Positions 1-7,252 are shown, numbered from the stretch's first letter. The stretch is DNA of 8,975 nucleotides from JAMCRM01 sp041685075 (GCA_041685075.1 JAWLGN010000223.1:1-8975), one strand, 5' to 3'. Notes: a model not told the origin generated them from the sequence alone. Translations and numbers: made by a program.

Positions 1-66
1 GTTACCGTGAACCTGCCCAACGTGAAAATTCGGCACCGTAAGGGCTATTACCCCTTCTCCCCCTGA
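1..66 (+). CDS. C-terminal end of a probable VWFA-related acidobacterial protein (partial)
   Basis: The window opens inside a reading frame that runs 21 codons to a TGA at 64-66. It ends in a basic-aromatic tail, KIRHRKGYYPFSP. A final strand of the form 'v.vR.RkGYY' is characteristic of the VWFA-related acidobacterial proteins (TIGR03436 type), which are exported proteins of unknown role with a von Willebrand A fold. That is family knowledge applied to a very short stretch. The 42-base gap to the next gene is pyrimidine-rich and holds no clear terminator. The identity is tentative; that this is a coding end is somewhat more secure, given the codon use and the outward extension of the frame. 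Confidence 0.45.
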   Translation, partial: VTVNLPNVKIRHRKGYYPFSP

Positions 67-108
67 CATGCCGCAATTCCTCCCCTCCTCAACCGATATG
101 GTATACGG

Positions 109-906
109 ATGACCGAATCCGCCAACCTCCACATCCTGGGGCGCCGCACCGGCGAGTTCTCCATCCTGCAACTCGCCTGGCCCGGTCATTCCGCGCGCAA
201 TATCGGGGTGCTGCTGCTCGATCCCGCCGCCGACCGCCTCTTCCTCCGGCTGGCCGATCTCTCCGCCGAAGAGCCCGACCCCGAATACTGCGCCCGCCTG
301 GAGGAGGGCATCCGGGACGCCGCCCGCGAGATGGGCGCCGCGGCTTTCCGCCGCTGGTGCGAGGATACGCTCTCCGGCGTCCTTCGCATCTCCGACCGCC
401 ACGCCGTCGAGGTCGATGCCTTCACCCGCGTGCTCGAGCGCCTCTACGCCGAACATGTCGAGCCGGTCGCCGTCGAGCCTTTCCAGACCCACCTGCCGCT
501 CTACACCCTGCGCGCCGCCGCGGGCAAGTTCGGCGAGGAGCGCGCCGTCGAAATCGACCCCGAAGACTGGATCCCCGCCCCCGGCGGCCGCCTGGACGAA
601 GGCATGTTCGTCGCCCGCGTGGTGGGCCGTTCCATGGAGCCCCGCATCCCGGACGGCAGCCTCAACGTCTTCCGCGCCCCGGTGGTCGGCTCCCGCCAGA
701 ACCGCATCGTGCTCGCCGAGCGCCGCGGCCTCCCCGAGGACTCCCGCTTCACCGTGAAGCGCTACACCAGCCGCAAGCGCGCTACCGGCGACGATCAATG
801 GGAGCACGAATCCGTGCGCCTCGAGCCCCTCAACCCCGAGTTCGAGGCCTTCGAACTCCAGCCCGGCGACCAGATCATCGCGGAGTGGATTCGGACCCTC
901 GAATAA
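109..906 (+). CDS. S24 (LexA/UmuD-type) peptidase without HTH domain
   Basis: This 265-residue protein has a C-terminal S24 serine peptidase fold (about residues 125-262). The nucleophile sits in GRSMEP (Ser175) and the general base in FTVKRY (Lys217), the Ser/Lys dyad used by LexA, UmuD and phage repressors for self-cleavage. An Ala138-Gly139 bond in RAAAGKFG lies 36 residues before the serine, close to the spacing of the scissile Ala-Gly of LexA (84-85 versus Ser119) and Cys-Gly of UmuD (24-25 versus Ser60). Residues 1-120 show no helix-turn-helix. They hold a strand-rich stretch (NIGVLLLDP, LFLRL) and then helices, and I do not recognise a named domain. ATG 109 is the only good start, because ATG 98 is closed by the TGA at 110-112. 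It has no Shine-Dalgarno sequence; 'tatggtatac' just upstream could be a -10 box of a leaderless transcript, but this is weak. The gene overlaps mutY. A role in DNA-damage response or regulated proteolysis is inferred. Confidence 0.85.
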   Translation: MTESANLHILGRRTGEFSILQLAWPGHSARNIGVLLLDPAADRLFLRLADLSAEEPDPEYCARLEEGIRDAAREMGAAAFRRWCEDTLSGVLRISDRHAVEVDAFTRVLERLYAEHVEPVAVEPFQTHLPLYTLRAAAGKFGEERAVEIDPEDWIPAPGGRLDEGMFVARVVGRSMEPRIPDGSLNVFRAPVVGSRQNRIVLAERRGLPEDSRFTVKRYTSRKRATGDDQWEHESVRLEPLNPEFEAFELQPGDQIIAEWIRTLE

Positions 907-1889
907 AAGCGCTCCGCGCCCGCCTCCTGGCTTGGTACACGCGCCGCCGCCGCGACCTCCCCTGGCGCGCCACCCGCGACCCCTACCGCATCTGGGTCTC
1001 CGAAATCATGCTCCAGCAGACCCGCGTCGAGACCGTTCTCCCCTACTACCACCGCTTCCTCCGGCGCTTCCCCACCCTGGCCGCCCTGGCCGCCGCGCCG
1101 GAATCCGACGTGCTGGCCGCCTGGAGCGGCCTGGGCTACTACCGCCGCGCCCGCGCCCTGCACCGCGCCGCGCGCCTCCTCCACGCCGCCGGCGGCAGCT
1201 TCCCCTCCGGCTACGACGCCATCCGCGCCCTGCCCGGCATCGGCCCCTACACCGCCGCCGCCATCGCCAGCATCGCCTTCGACCTGCCCTACCCGGCGCT
1301 GGACGGCAACGTCCTGCGGGTGCTGGCGCGCCTGGAAAACGAAGCCGCCCCCATCGCCTCCACCGCCGCCCGCCGCCGCCTGGAAGCCGTGGCTCGAGCC
1401 CTGCTCCACCCCCGCCGCCCCGGCGACTTCAACCAGGCGCTCATGGAACTCGGCGCCACCGTCTGCCTTCCCCGCGCGCCGCTCTGCCCCGCCTGCCCCC
1501 TGCGCGCCGGCTGCCGCGCGCACGCCTCCGGCGCCGCCTCCGCCCTGCCCGTCAGGCGACCGCAACCCCCGCCCGAATCCGTGGAAGCCGTGCTGGTGCT
1601 GGTGCGCCGCAACGGCCGCGTGCTGCTCCGCCAGCGCCCCGCCGCCGCCCGCCAACTCGCCGGCTTCTGGGAACTTCCCCGCCCCGAAGACCTCCCCGGC
1701 GCCTCGCTCTCGCCCCCGCTCGCCGCCTTCCACCACGCCATCACCCGCCGCCGCTACCGCGTCACCGTGGTCGCCGCGCAGCTCCGGCGGGCGCCCCGCG
1801 GCTTCCGCTGGTTCCCCATCGCCCAGCTCCCCGGCATCCCCCTCACGACCACCGCCCGCAAGGCCCTGGCCGCCGCCTCGCATCCGTAA
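885..1889 (+). CDS. mutY: A/G-specific adenine DNA glycosylase
   Basis: MutY removes adenine mispaired with 8-oxoguanine or guanine, the last safeguard of the oxidised-guanine (GO) repair system. At 334 residues it is close to E. coli MutY (350). Visible in order: the N-terminal glycosylase segment VSEIMLQQT with catalytic Glu40; the helix-hairpin-helix LPGIGPYTAAA; the catalytic Asp140 in LDGNVLRVLAR; a [4Fe-4S] signature C-x6-C-x2-C-x5-C at Cys194, 201, 204 and 210; and a NUDIX-like C-terminal domain from about residue 228 (LARQ-type and GFWELPRPED motifs, then FHHAITRRRY) that recognises 8-oxoG. GTG 885 is chosen because no ATG precedes the conserved ALRARLLAWY segment and the alternatives (ATA 903, CTG 927) are poorer. 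This puts the start 22 bases inside the upstream peptidase gene, which suggests coupled translation. No clear Shine-Dalgarno precedes it: GGAG at 882-885 touches the start codon. Confidence 0.93.
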   Translation: MDSDPRIKALRARLLAWYTRRRRDLPWRATRDPYRIWVSEIMLQQTRVETVLPYYHRFLRRFPTLAALAAAPESDVLAAWSGLGYYRRARALHRAARLLHAAGGSFPSGYDAIRALPGIGPYTAAAIASIAFDLPYPALDGNVLRVLARLENEAAPIASTAARRRLEAVARALLHPRRPGDFNQALMELGATVCLPRAPLCPACPLRAGCRAHASGAASALPVRRPQPPPESVEAVLVLVRRNGRVLLRQRPAAARQLAGFWELPRPEDLPGASLSPPLAAFHHAITRRRYRVTVVAAQLRRAPRGFRWFPIAQLPGIPLTTTARKALAAASHP

Positions 1890-1972
1890 AGGATTCGTAA
1901 ATAAATGGTTAAGCCCGAGGCCGCGCGCATCTCCTGTGCGCTTCTACCCATCTATTCTTCCAAGCTCCAATG

Positions 1973-1978
1973 AGGGGG
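1973..1978 (+). promoter_or_regulatory. Ribosome binding site deciding the start at 1985
   Basis: AGGGGG lies six bases before ATG 1985. An in-frame ATG at 1970 contains this purine run within its own first codons and has no such site upstream, so 1985 is the better start. The 95-base gap between mutY and this gene (1890-1984) begins AT-rich (cgtaaataaatgg) and could hold the promoter, but I cannot define -35 and -10 boxes there. Confidence 0.55.
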
Positions 1979-1984
1979 TTGTCG

Positions 1985-3313
1985 ATGCAACGCAGCCGCA
2001 AAATCGTCTTCGCCAAGGCAGCGGTCATCCTGACCGCGATACCCGCTGTTCTGTGGTCCCTTTCCGGCGGTCCGGAACCCGGCCGCGCCGGCGTCCCCGG
2101 CGAGGGCAACTGCACCTTCTGTCATACCGGCACCGTCAACAGCGGACCCGGCAGCGTCACCGTCACCTTTCCCGGCCCGCTCGAATACACTCCCGGGGTC
2201 ACCCAGCGCCTCACCGTGCAGGTCTCGGACCCCTCGCAGGTCCGCTCCGGTTTTCAACTGACCGCGCGCCTGGCCGGCGACGCCACGACCCAGGCCGGCA
2301 GCTTCACTCCCGCCGGCCCCGAAACCCAGGTCATCTGCTCCGCCCCGCCCTTCGCCGTGCAGGCGCCGCCGCCCTGCCCCGCCGGCGCGCCGCTCCAGTA
2401 CATCGAGCACACCTCCACCGGCTCCATGCCCGGCAACTCCACCTTTACCGTCGACTGGACGCCCCCGGCCGAAGACGTCGGGCCCGTCACCCTCTACGTC
2501 GCCGGTAACGCCGCCAACGGCGTCTTCAGCGTCTTCGGCGACCGCATCTACACCTCCACCTACACCCTGAACCCCGCGGGCGCCGCCGCCGGGCGCCCCG
2601 CCGTCACCGCGGTCGCCGAGGGCGCGGGCTTCCAGCCGGTCGTCAGCGGCGGCTCCTGGGTCAGCATCCTGGGCGCGAACCTCGCTCCCGCCACCCGCAC
2701 CTGGCGCGCCGATGAAATCGTCGAAGGCGCCCTCCCCACCGCGCTCGACGGCGTCAGTGTCACCATCAACGACAAGCCCGCCGCCGTATTCTTCATCAGC
2801 CCCACCCAGCTCAACGTGCTGGCCCAGCCGGACGACGACGCCGGCCCCGTCCCCGTGGTCGTCACCACTGCCGGCGGCTCGAGCGACGTCTTCACCGTCC
2901 AGATGGCGCCCGCCGCCCCGGCATTCTTCCTCTGGGAGAGCCGCTACGCCGTGGCTACCCGGCCCGACTTCACCTACATCGGTCCCCCGAACCTCTTCGA
3001 GGGCATCACCACCACCCCCGCCCGTCCCGGCGAAATCGTCGTCCTGTGGGGAACCGGTTTCGGCCCCACCGTCCCGCCGGCCCCTGCCAACCGGGTCGTC
3101 GAGAGCCTGCACCATGTCTCCACGCCGCCCGTCGTCCGCATCGGCGGCATGGAAGCCGAATTCATCTACGCCGTCCTTACGCCGGGCAACGCGGGCGTCT
3201 ACCAGATCGGGGTGCGCATCCCCGCCGCCGCTCCCGCCGGCGATCTCCCCGTCATCGCCGAAGTTGGCGGCGTCTCCTCGCCCGCCGAGGTCTTCATCGC
3301 GGTGCAGCCGTAA
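1985..3313 (+). CDS. Secreted choice-anchor V (Reeler-like) protein with TIGR03437 C-terminal domain
   Basis: This is a 442-residue exported protein of unknown function. Residues 1-27 are a signal peptide or anchor: basic MQRSRK, then a hydrophobic core ending near WSLSG. A CxxCH motif (NCTFCHTG, Cys43-His47) follows, opening a beta-rich domain (about 35-195) whose start, GVPGEGNCTFCH followed by GFQLTARL, fits the choice-anchor V/Reeler-like bacterial domain, where a single haem-binding-type motif near the N-terminus is usual. From about residue 205 to the end it is a Solibacter C-terminal domain (TIGR03437 type), with the hallmarks GSWVSILGANLAP, VFFISPTQLNVLAQ and VVLWGTGFGPT. The frame is open from 1936, but the Shine-Dalgarno favours ATG 1985. 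It stands 95 bases after mutY and 69 before the lyase on the same strand, so co-transcription with the lyase is possible. Whether haem is actually bound cannot be told. Confidence 0.85.
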   Translation: MQRSRKIVFAKAAVILTAIPAVLWSLSGGPEPGRAGVPGEGNCTFCHTGTVNSGPGSVTVTFPGPLEYTPGVTQRLTVQVSDPSQVRSGFQLTARLAGDATTQAGSFTPAGPETQVICSAPPFAVQAPPPCPAGAPLQYIEHTSTGSMPGNSTFTVDWTPPAEDVGPVTLYVAGNAANGVFSVFGDRIYTSTYTLNPAGAAAGRPAVTAVAEGAGFQPVVSGGSWVSILGANLAPATRTWRADEIVEGALPTALDGVSVTINDKPAAVFFISPTQLNVLAQPDDDAGPVPVVVTTAGGSSDVFTVQMAPAAPAFFLWESRYAVATRPDFTYIGPPNLFEGITTTPARPGEIVVLWGTGFGPTVPPAPANRVVESLHHVSTPPVVRIGGMEAEFIYAVLTPGNAGVYQIGVRIPAAAPAGDLPVIAEVGGVSSPAEVFIAVQP

Positions 3314-3382
3314 GGCGCTCGCCTGCTCGCTGTTGAATCCATACCCGCCACCGTGATGCAATGGGGCCTCGGTGCTGTTGCC

Positions 3383-5215
3383 ATGATCAACTCCCGCAGG
3401 ACCTTCCTGAAGACGGCCGCCGCCGCAGCGGCCTTGAGCCTCGATGCCGATGCCGCCGGAGCGCCCGCTTCCCGCGTGCGGCCGGATATCGCGGCCGAAA
3501 TCGAGCGCCGCGCGCGGCACTTCGCCGCCCAGCGCTATCTCCTGGTCGACTACTACCGCATCTACCACGTCCTCGCCTATCCTCTGCCCGTGACGGATCT
3601 CTCCCTGCCCTCCGTCACCACCCCCGGCATCTCCGCCTATCCCTGGGCCACCTGGATGACCTGGGACCTCGAGGAGCGCGTCAACGCCCTGGGCTACGCG
3701 GCCGAATGGTTCCGCGAACCCGCCTTCATCTCCGCCGCCACCCGCGACCTGGAGGCGCTGGCGGCCTGGCCCGCCTACCGCCAGTACCAGCAGCCGGACC
3801 TCAGTTCCGGCCACGCCGGGCGCCTCCTCTGGACCGCTTACGCCAAGTGGAACTGGCTGCCCGCCGCCACCCGGGAGAAGATCCGCGCCGCCTGCGCCCG
3901 CCATGCCGAAGACGTGCTGCCCTACTCCCGCAAGTATTACGGCCCCATCACCGCCGCGGCCGACATCCTGGCCCTGCCCGCCCCCCACACCAAGCTCGCC
4001 AACATCCCCATCATCGGCACTCTCGCCGCGGCCCTCACCGCCCATGTAGCCGGGCATGCCGCCGAAGGTGAGCTGAATCGCCTGGCCGCCGCCGCCTTCA
4101 CCGCCATCCTGGAGATGCGGCCCCGTGGATACACCGAAGCCGTGGCCTACGACGGCTACGTCCTCGACTTCCTGGCCGACTGGCTGGAAATCCTGCCCGA
4201 AGACCAGCGCCGCCCCATCCTCCGGCACCCCAACTTCAACCACTTCCTCGAGCAGTCCGTTCTCCTCTCCGCGCCCGGCGCGGCCAACGAAGTGGCCGAA
4301 TTGAGCGACGTGGAAGCCCGCCAGATGCCCTTCCACTTCTCCGCCCAGGCCAAGCTGGCCGCCCTGGACCCGAACCCCCTCCGCACCTGGCTGATCGCCC
4401 GCTGGCCCGTGGCCGCCATGCGCGCCAACGCCCTGGGAGCCGTTGCCGCCATCCCCGGCAACCCGCCCGCGGAGGAACCTCGCGCCGGCGCCCTCGACGC
4501 CCACTACGCCGCCGTCCTGCGCACCGGCTGGAACGCCGAAGATGTCGCGGTGGTGGCCTCCTGCCACAACTCGCCCGCCGGCCACCTCCAGCGCGACAAC
4601 GGCACCCTCGTCATCGGCCGCCGCGGCCGCTGGATCCTTTCCGACCCCGGCTACCAGCAATACCTGAGCGGCGCCGAGCGCGAATTCACCATCGGCCCCG
4701 CGGCCCACAACTACCCGGTCATCGATGGCGTAAACCAGACCGCCAAAGCCGGCCGTAGGCTCGCGCTCGACGCCCCCGCCCCCGGCCTCCTGCGCACCAA
4801 ACTCGACCTCACCGCCTGCTACCCCGAGAAGCCCGGCCTCCGCTCCGTCCACCGCACCATCTGGCTATCGGGCCGCGACTACGTCGTGGTAGCGGACGAA
4901 ATCCAGGGCGAAGGCATCCAGAGCGTTACCTACAACTGGCACGGCCACCCCGAAGCCGCCTGGCACGCCCGTGAGAACTGGTTCCTGCTGCACCTGCCCG
5001 AAGACGACCTCTGGTTCACCGCGCCCCAGGCCCAACTCACCAGCGCCAACATCCACCGTATTGAAGGCTCCCGAGGCCAGCTCACCGCCACCGCGCGCCT
5101 CCAGCCCGCCCCGGCCCTCTGGTGGATCTTCGCCCTCTCCGCCGCCCCGCCACCGGTCGAACTCGCCGCCGGCGCGCGCTCCATCCAGGTGAACGGCCGC
5201 TGGTTCAAGCTGTAA
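3383..5215 (+). CDS. Tat-exported heparinase II/III-like polysaccharide lyase
   Basis: This 610-residue protein is probably a periplasmic or secreted lyase acting on uronic-acid polysaccharides by beta-elimination; the substrate cannot be read from sequence. The N-terminus is a Tat signal: SRRTFLK (Arg5-Arg6), an alanine-rich core, and likely cleavage near residue 25-30. An all-alpha toroid follows (about 35-370); GYTEAVAYDGY (Glu252, Tyr256, Tyr259) corresponds to the conserved EGxxY segment of alginate and heparin lyases that supplies a catalytic Tyr. The C-terminal beta sandwich (about 375-610) shows the heparinase II/III pattern: HLQRDNGTLVIG, WILSDPGYQQY and AAHNYPVIDG (His442). ATG 3383 is preferred over GTG 3353 and ATG 3356 because it puts the twin arginines at the usual distance from the N-terminus, though no strong Shine-Dalgarno precedes any of them. 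The gap from 3314 to 3382 holds no clear terminator. Confidence 0.82.
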   Translation: MINSRRTFLKTAAAAAALSLDADAAGAPASRVRPDIAAEIERRARHFAAQRYLLVDYYRIYHVLAYPLPVTDLSLPSVTTPGISAYPWATWMTWDLEERVNALGYAAEWFREPAFISAATRDLEALAAWPAYRQYQQPDLSSGHAGRLLWTAYAKWNWLPAATREKIRAACARHAEDVLPYSRKYYGPITAAADILALPAPHTKLANIPIIGTLAAALTAHVAGHAAEGELNRLAAAAFTAILEMRPRGYTEAVAYDGYVLDFLADWLEILPEDQRRPILRHPNFNHFLEQSVLLSAPGAANEVAELSDVEARQMPFHFSAQAKLAALDPNPLRTWLIARWPVAAMRANALGAVAAIPGNPPAEEPRAGALDAHYAAVLRTGWNAEDVAVVASCHNSPAGHLQRDNGTLVIGRRGRWILSDPGYQQYLSGAEREFTIGPAAHNYPVIDGVNQTAKAGRRLALDAPAPGLLRTKLDLTACYPEKPGLRSVHRTIWLSGRDYVVVADEIQGEGIQSVTYNWHGHPEAAWHARENWFLLHLPEDDLWFTAPQAQLTSANIHRIEGSRGQLTATARLQPAPALWWIFALSAAPPPVELAAGARSIQVNGRWFKL

Positions 5216-5222
5216 GCCGCCG

Positions 5223-5696
5223 TTGGAAGTCGGCCCGCGCATCGTTGCGGCGATGCCCCTTGCGTCGCATCCTGATGGTACTGGCTTGCCTGAGCTCGGT
5301 CACGTTCTTGCGGCTTACTGCTGCGGCGCCGCCCTGACCGAACTGGTCCTGGTGAGCGCCCAGCCCCGCGTGCACATCTTCGGCAGCCTGACCGCCGCGC
5401 AGGAGATCTTCGTGGCCGTAGCCGGTTCCGGAGCAGTGCTGGTAGTCTGGCTGCTGTGACACCTGCTGCGGCCCGGCTGGCGGCTTGCGGGCGAGGCCTT
5501 CACCTGCTTCGCCGCCATCGAGCTGCTCGGCTGGTCCCTCTCCGCCCTGAACTACCCGGCCCCGGACGTCTCCCGCGACGTTTCCCGCTTCCTCCGCGCC
5601 GCGCAGTTGCACCTGGCATGGGTCATCGCGGCCTGTCTTCTCCTGGCAGCCGCCGACCTGCTGATAGCCCGCGCGACCCGCCACCGCCGGGCGTAA
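5223..5696 (+). pseudogene. Small membrane protein interrupted by an in-frame TGA
   Basis: One frame runs from TTG 5223 to TAA 5694-5696 and is broken only by TGA 5457-5459, giving 78 residues on each side. Both halves read as one membrane protein: a hydrophobic segment ending AVLVVWLL just before the stop, then after it HLLRPGW, FTCFAAIELLGW, and LHLAWVIAACLLLAA with a basic end (RATRHRRA). About four membrane segments are expected. I do not recognise the family. The beginning is uncertain. In another frame, 5263-5334 encodes a good N-terminal signal or membrane segment (RRILMVLACLSSVTF) that runs into a TGA, so a further frameshift near 5310-5335 is possible. TTG 5223 lies seven bases after the lyase stop. 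A nonsense-mutated remnant is the simplest reading; a sequencing error or two separate short genes are alternatives. Confidence 0.55.
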
Positions 5697-5700
5697 AGGG

Positions 5701-6239
5701 GCCATGCCAGTAGGACTCAAATCCATGCCGTTCTGCGCGGCCAGGTAATAGCGGCAGCACGGGATCCAACGGTCCAACGCCTGAATGGCACTCTTCTCAT
5801 CTACACAGAACACCGCCGCTCGCTGCGGCGGCTTCGTGTACAACCCGATGATGTCGGCCGCCTTCTCCTCAAACTGGGGATCGTTGCTGGCCATGTGCCG
5901 ATCCAGCCGGTGCGGCTTGAGTCGCGCCTGACGCCAGATACGCTGCACCGTCGACTTGCTCAATCCGACAGCAGCAGCCATCTTGCGGCAACTCCAGTGG
6001 GTGCTGCCGTCGCCGGGACGCCACGTAGTCCTGCGCAGTACGCGCGTCTGTACCTGAGCGGCTCTGCGCGGTTCACTTCCGCGGGGATCCAAGCCGGCCA
6101 TGTCCTGCTGTCCGAAACGCCGCTTCCAGCGCGATGGTCGGCCGGGACGTTTGCATCTCGGTTTCGATTTGGCGCCAACTCTTCCCCTCGGCTAGCGCCA
6201 GCATCAAACGCGCCCGGAAGGCATCAGGACGATCAACTC
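5701..6239 (-). pseudogene. IS630-family transposase remnant, two frameshifts, both ends lost
   Basis: Three - strand frames join into one IS630/Tc1-type transposase. Frame A (about 6239-6130) gives the N-terminal HTH part, AFRARLMLALAEGKSW to TSRPTIA. Frame B (6128-5772) gives WKRRFGQQDMAGLDP, THWSCRKMAA, STVQRIWRQARLKPHR, SNDPQFEEKA and VFCVDEKSAIQALDR, which holds the first Asp of the DDE triad. Frame C (about 5769-5701) gives LDPVLPLLPGRAERHGFESYWHG. The shifts lie at about 6129 (two bases missing or one extra) and 5770-5771 (one base missing). The catalytic C-terminal half with the other two acidic residues, roughly 30 N-terminal residues and both terminal inverted repeats are absent, so it cannot be active. 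Frame B runs on past the homology to 5205, but that part is antisense to the membrane frame and not real. Confidence 0.85.
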
Positions 6240-7151
6240 GTCCTCCTGGCCCGCTACATGATTGCCCGTTATGGCGCCCACCATGTCGTTTGGGTGTTGT
6301 ACGGTGACGGCGTCTATAACGGCGAGACAGCGCCGCGGTGGAAGCGCCTGGCGCGAGAGATCCTTGCCGTGCCGCACCCTGACCGGATTTCCACGATACA
6401 CGCGACCGGGCGCAGTTGGACGTCGGAGGAGTATGTTAACGAGCCTTGGTTCGCTTTCAACGGCTACCAGAGCGGGCACGCCATGGATAACGCCGGCATG
6501 CGGTGGATGACCGTTGGTCCTCCCAGCAAAAGCTGGCGCAGTGAACCGCATTGCCCGGCGGTCAATATGGAGCCCAATTATGAAGGCCATTACGCGAGAC
6601 GTGAAGGGCCTTCCGGCGAAGCCATCCGGCGCCCCGGCGATGTCTTCACGGATAACGACGTTCGCCGGGCTTTCTACTGGAGCCTGCTGGTAGCGCCACC
6701 CGCCGGGGTCACCTACGGCGGTCATGGAATCTGGAGCTGGGAGACATCTCCCGCCGAGCCCCTGAATCACCCGGGAATGAACGTCGCGCCGCCGTGGCAT
6801 GATGCGCTTCACCTGCCCGGAAGCATGGCAGTGAAGCATCTAAAAGCACTGTTCGCGACTCTCAACTGGTGGCGCCTGCGGCCCGCTCAGGCCCTTCTGG
6901 AATCGCAACCCGGGGAGACCGAACCGGCTCATTTCGTCGCACTCGCAGTGTCGGACGATGGCGCGGTTTCGCTGGCCTACCTTCCTCGCGGCGGCTCGGT
7001 TCGAATCCGGTCCGACAGAGCGGGCCGAAGCCGCTGGTTCAACCCCGCTACGGGTCGATGGACAGGCATCCGGCGTTTCCTTTCGGGAACCACGGAGTTC
7101 CTCGCCCCAAACAGTGACGACTGGGTGCTCTGGAGGGCTTTCGACCGATGA
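6222..7151 (+). pseudogene. DUF4038/apiosidase-like glycoside hydrolase, N-terminally truncated
   Basis: About 309 residues match the latter part of DUF4038 proteins, (beta/alpha)8 glycoside hydrolases related to GH140 apiosidases that cleave plant cell-wall side chains. Homology starts near DDQLVLLARY (6228). It then shows HHVVWVLYGDG (6279-6311), FNGYQSGH (6459-6479), NMEPNYEGH with the probable catalytic Glu at 6570-6572, DVRRAFYWSLL, TYGGHGIWSW, and a C-terminal beta domain of the 'putative collagen-binding' type ending WFNPATGRW and DDWVLW. The stop is TGA 7149-7151. Roughly the first 150-200 residues of a normal family member are missing, including the signal peptide and first barrel strands. 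The frame stays open upstream to an ATG at 5895, but 5895 to about 6221 is antisense to the transposase remnant, so a 418-residue gene call there would be a chimera. The remnant itself has no stop or frameshift, so the truncation may be fairly recent. Confidence 0.78.
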
Positions 7152-7252
7152 TGTCGCCGGACGGCACGAGTCGGCCCGAAGCATTCAAAGCCTGGTTGCG
7201 GCCCACAGAGGGTCGCCGCGCGAGTATTCGGACGCGGCAGCCGAACCGCTCG
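7152..7252. other. Convergent intergenic gap
   Basis: This 101-base gap separates the stop of the hydrolase remnant (+) from the stop of the DapA-family gene (-). A bidirectional terminator would be expected here, but I see no strong stem followed by a T run on either strand. Nothing else is recognisable. Confidence 0.4.

Noticed and set aside
357..884. N-terminal extension of the mutY frame back to 357
   Set aside because: The product is Arg/Pro-rich, characteristic of a shifted frame of the overlapping S24 gene, and MutY family length is already satisfied from 885.
795..1883. A 362-codon open frame on the - strand
   Set aside because: It is antisense to mutY, which has all its catalytic and Fe-S residues; the product is Gly/Ala-rich and featureless.
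1925..1941. Possible terminator after mutY (GCGCA, 7-base loop, TGCGC)
   Set aside because: The stem is only five pairs and no T run follows; such short repeats are common by chance in GC-rich DNA.
1952..4852. A 966-codon open frame on the - strand
   Set aside because: It lies antisense to two well-supported genes, and its product is a low-complexity Gly/Asp/Val/Ala string without motifs, as expected opposite C-ending codons in high-GC DNA.
5457..5459. Selenocysteine or other recoding at the TGA in the membrane frame
   Set aside because: No selenoprotein family is recognisable and I see no convincing stem-loop after the codon; a nonsense mutation beside an IS scar is simpler.
5205..5700. 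Continuation of the transposase frame B down to 5205
   Set aside because: IS630 similarity shifts to another frame at about 5770 and ends near 5701; the remainder is antisense to the membrane-protein frame.
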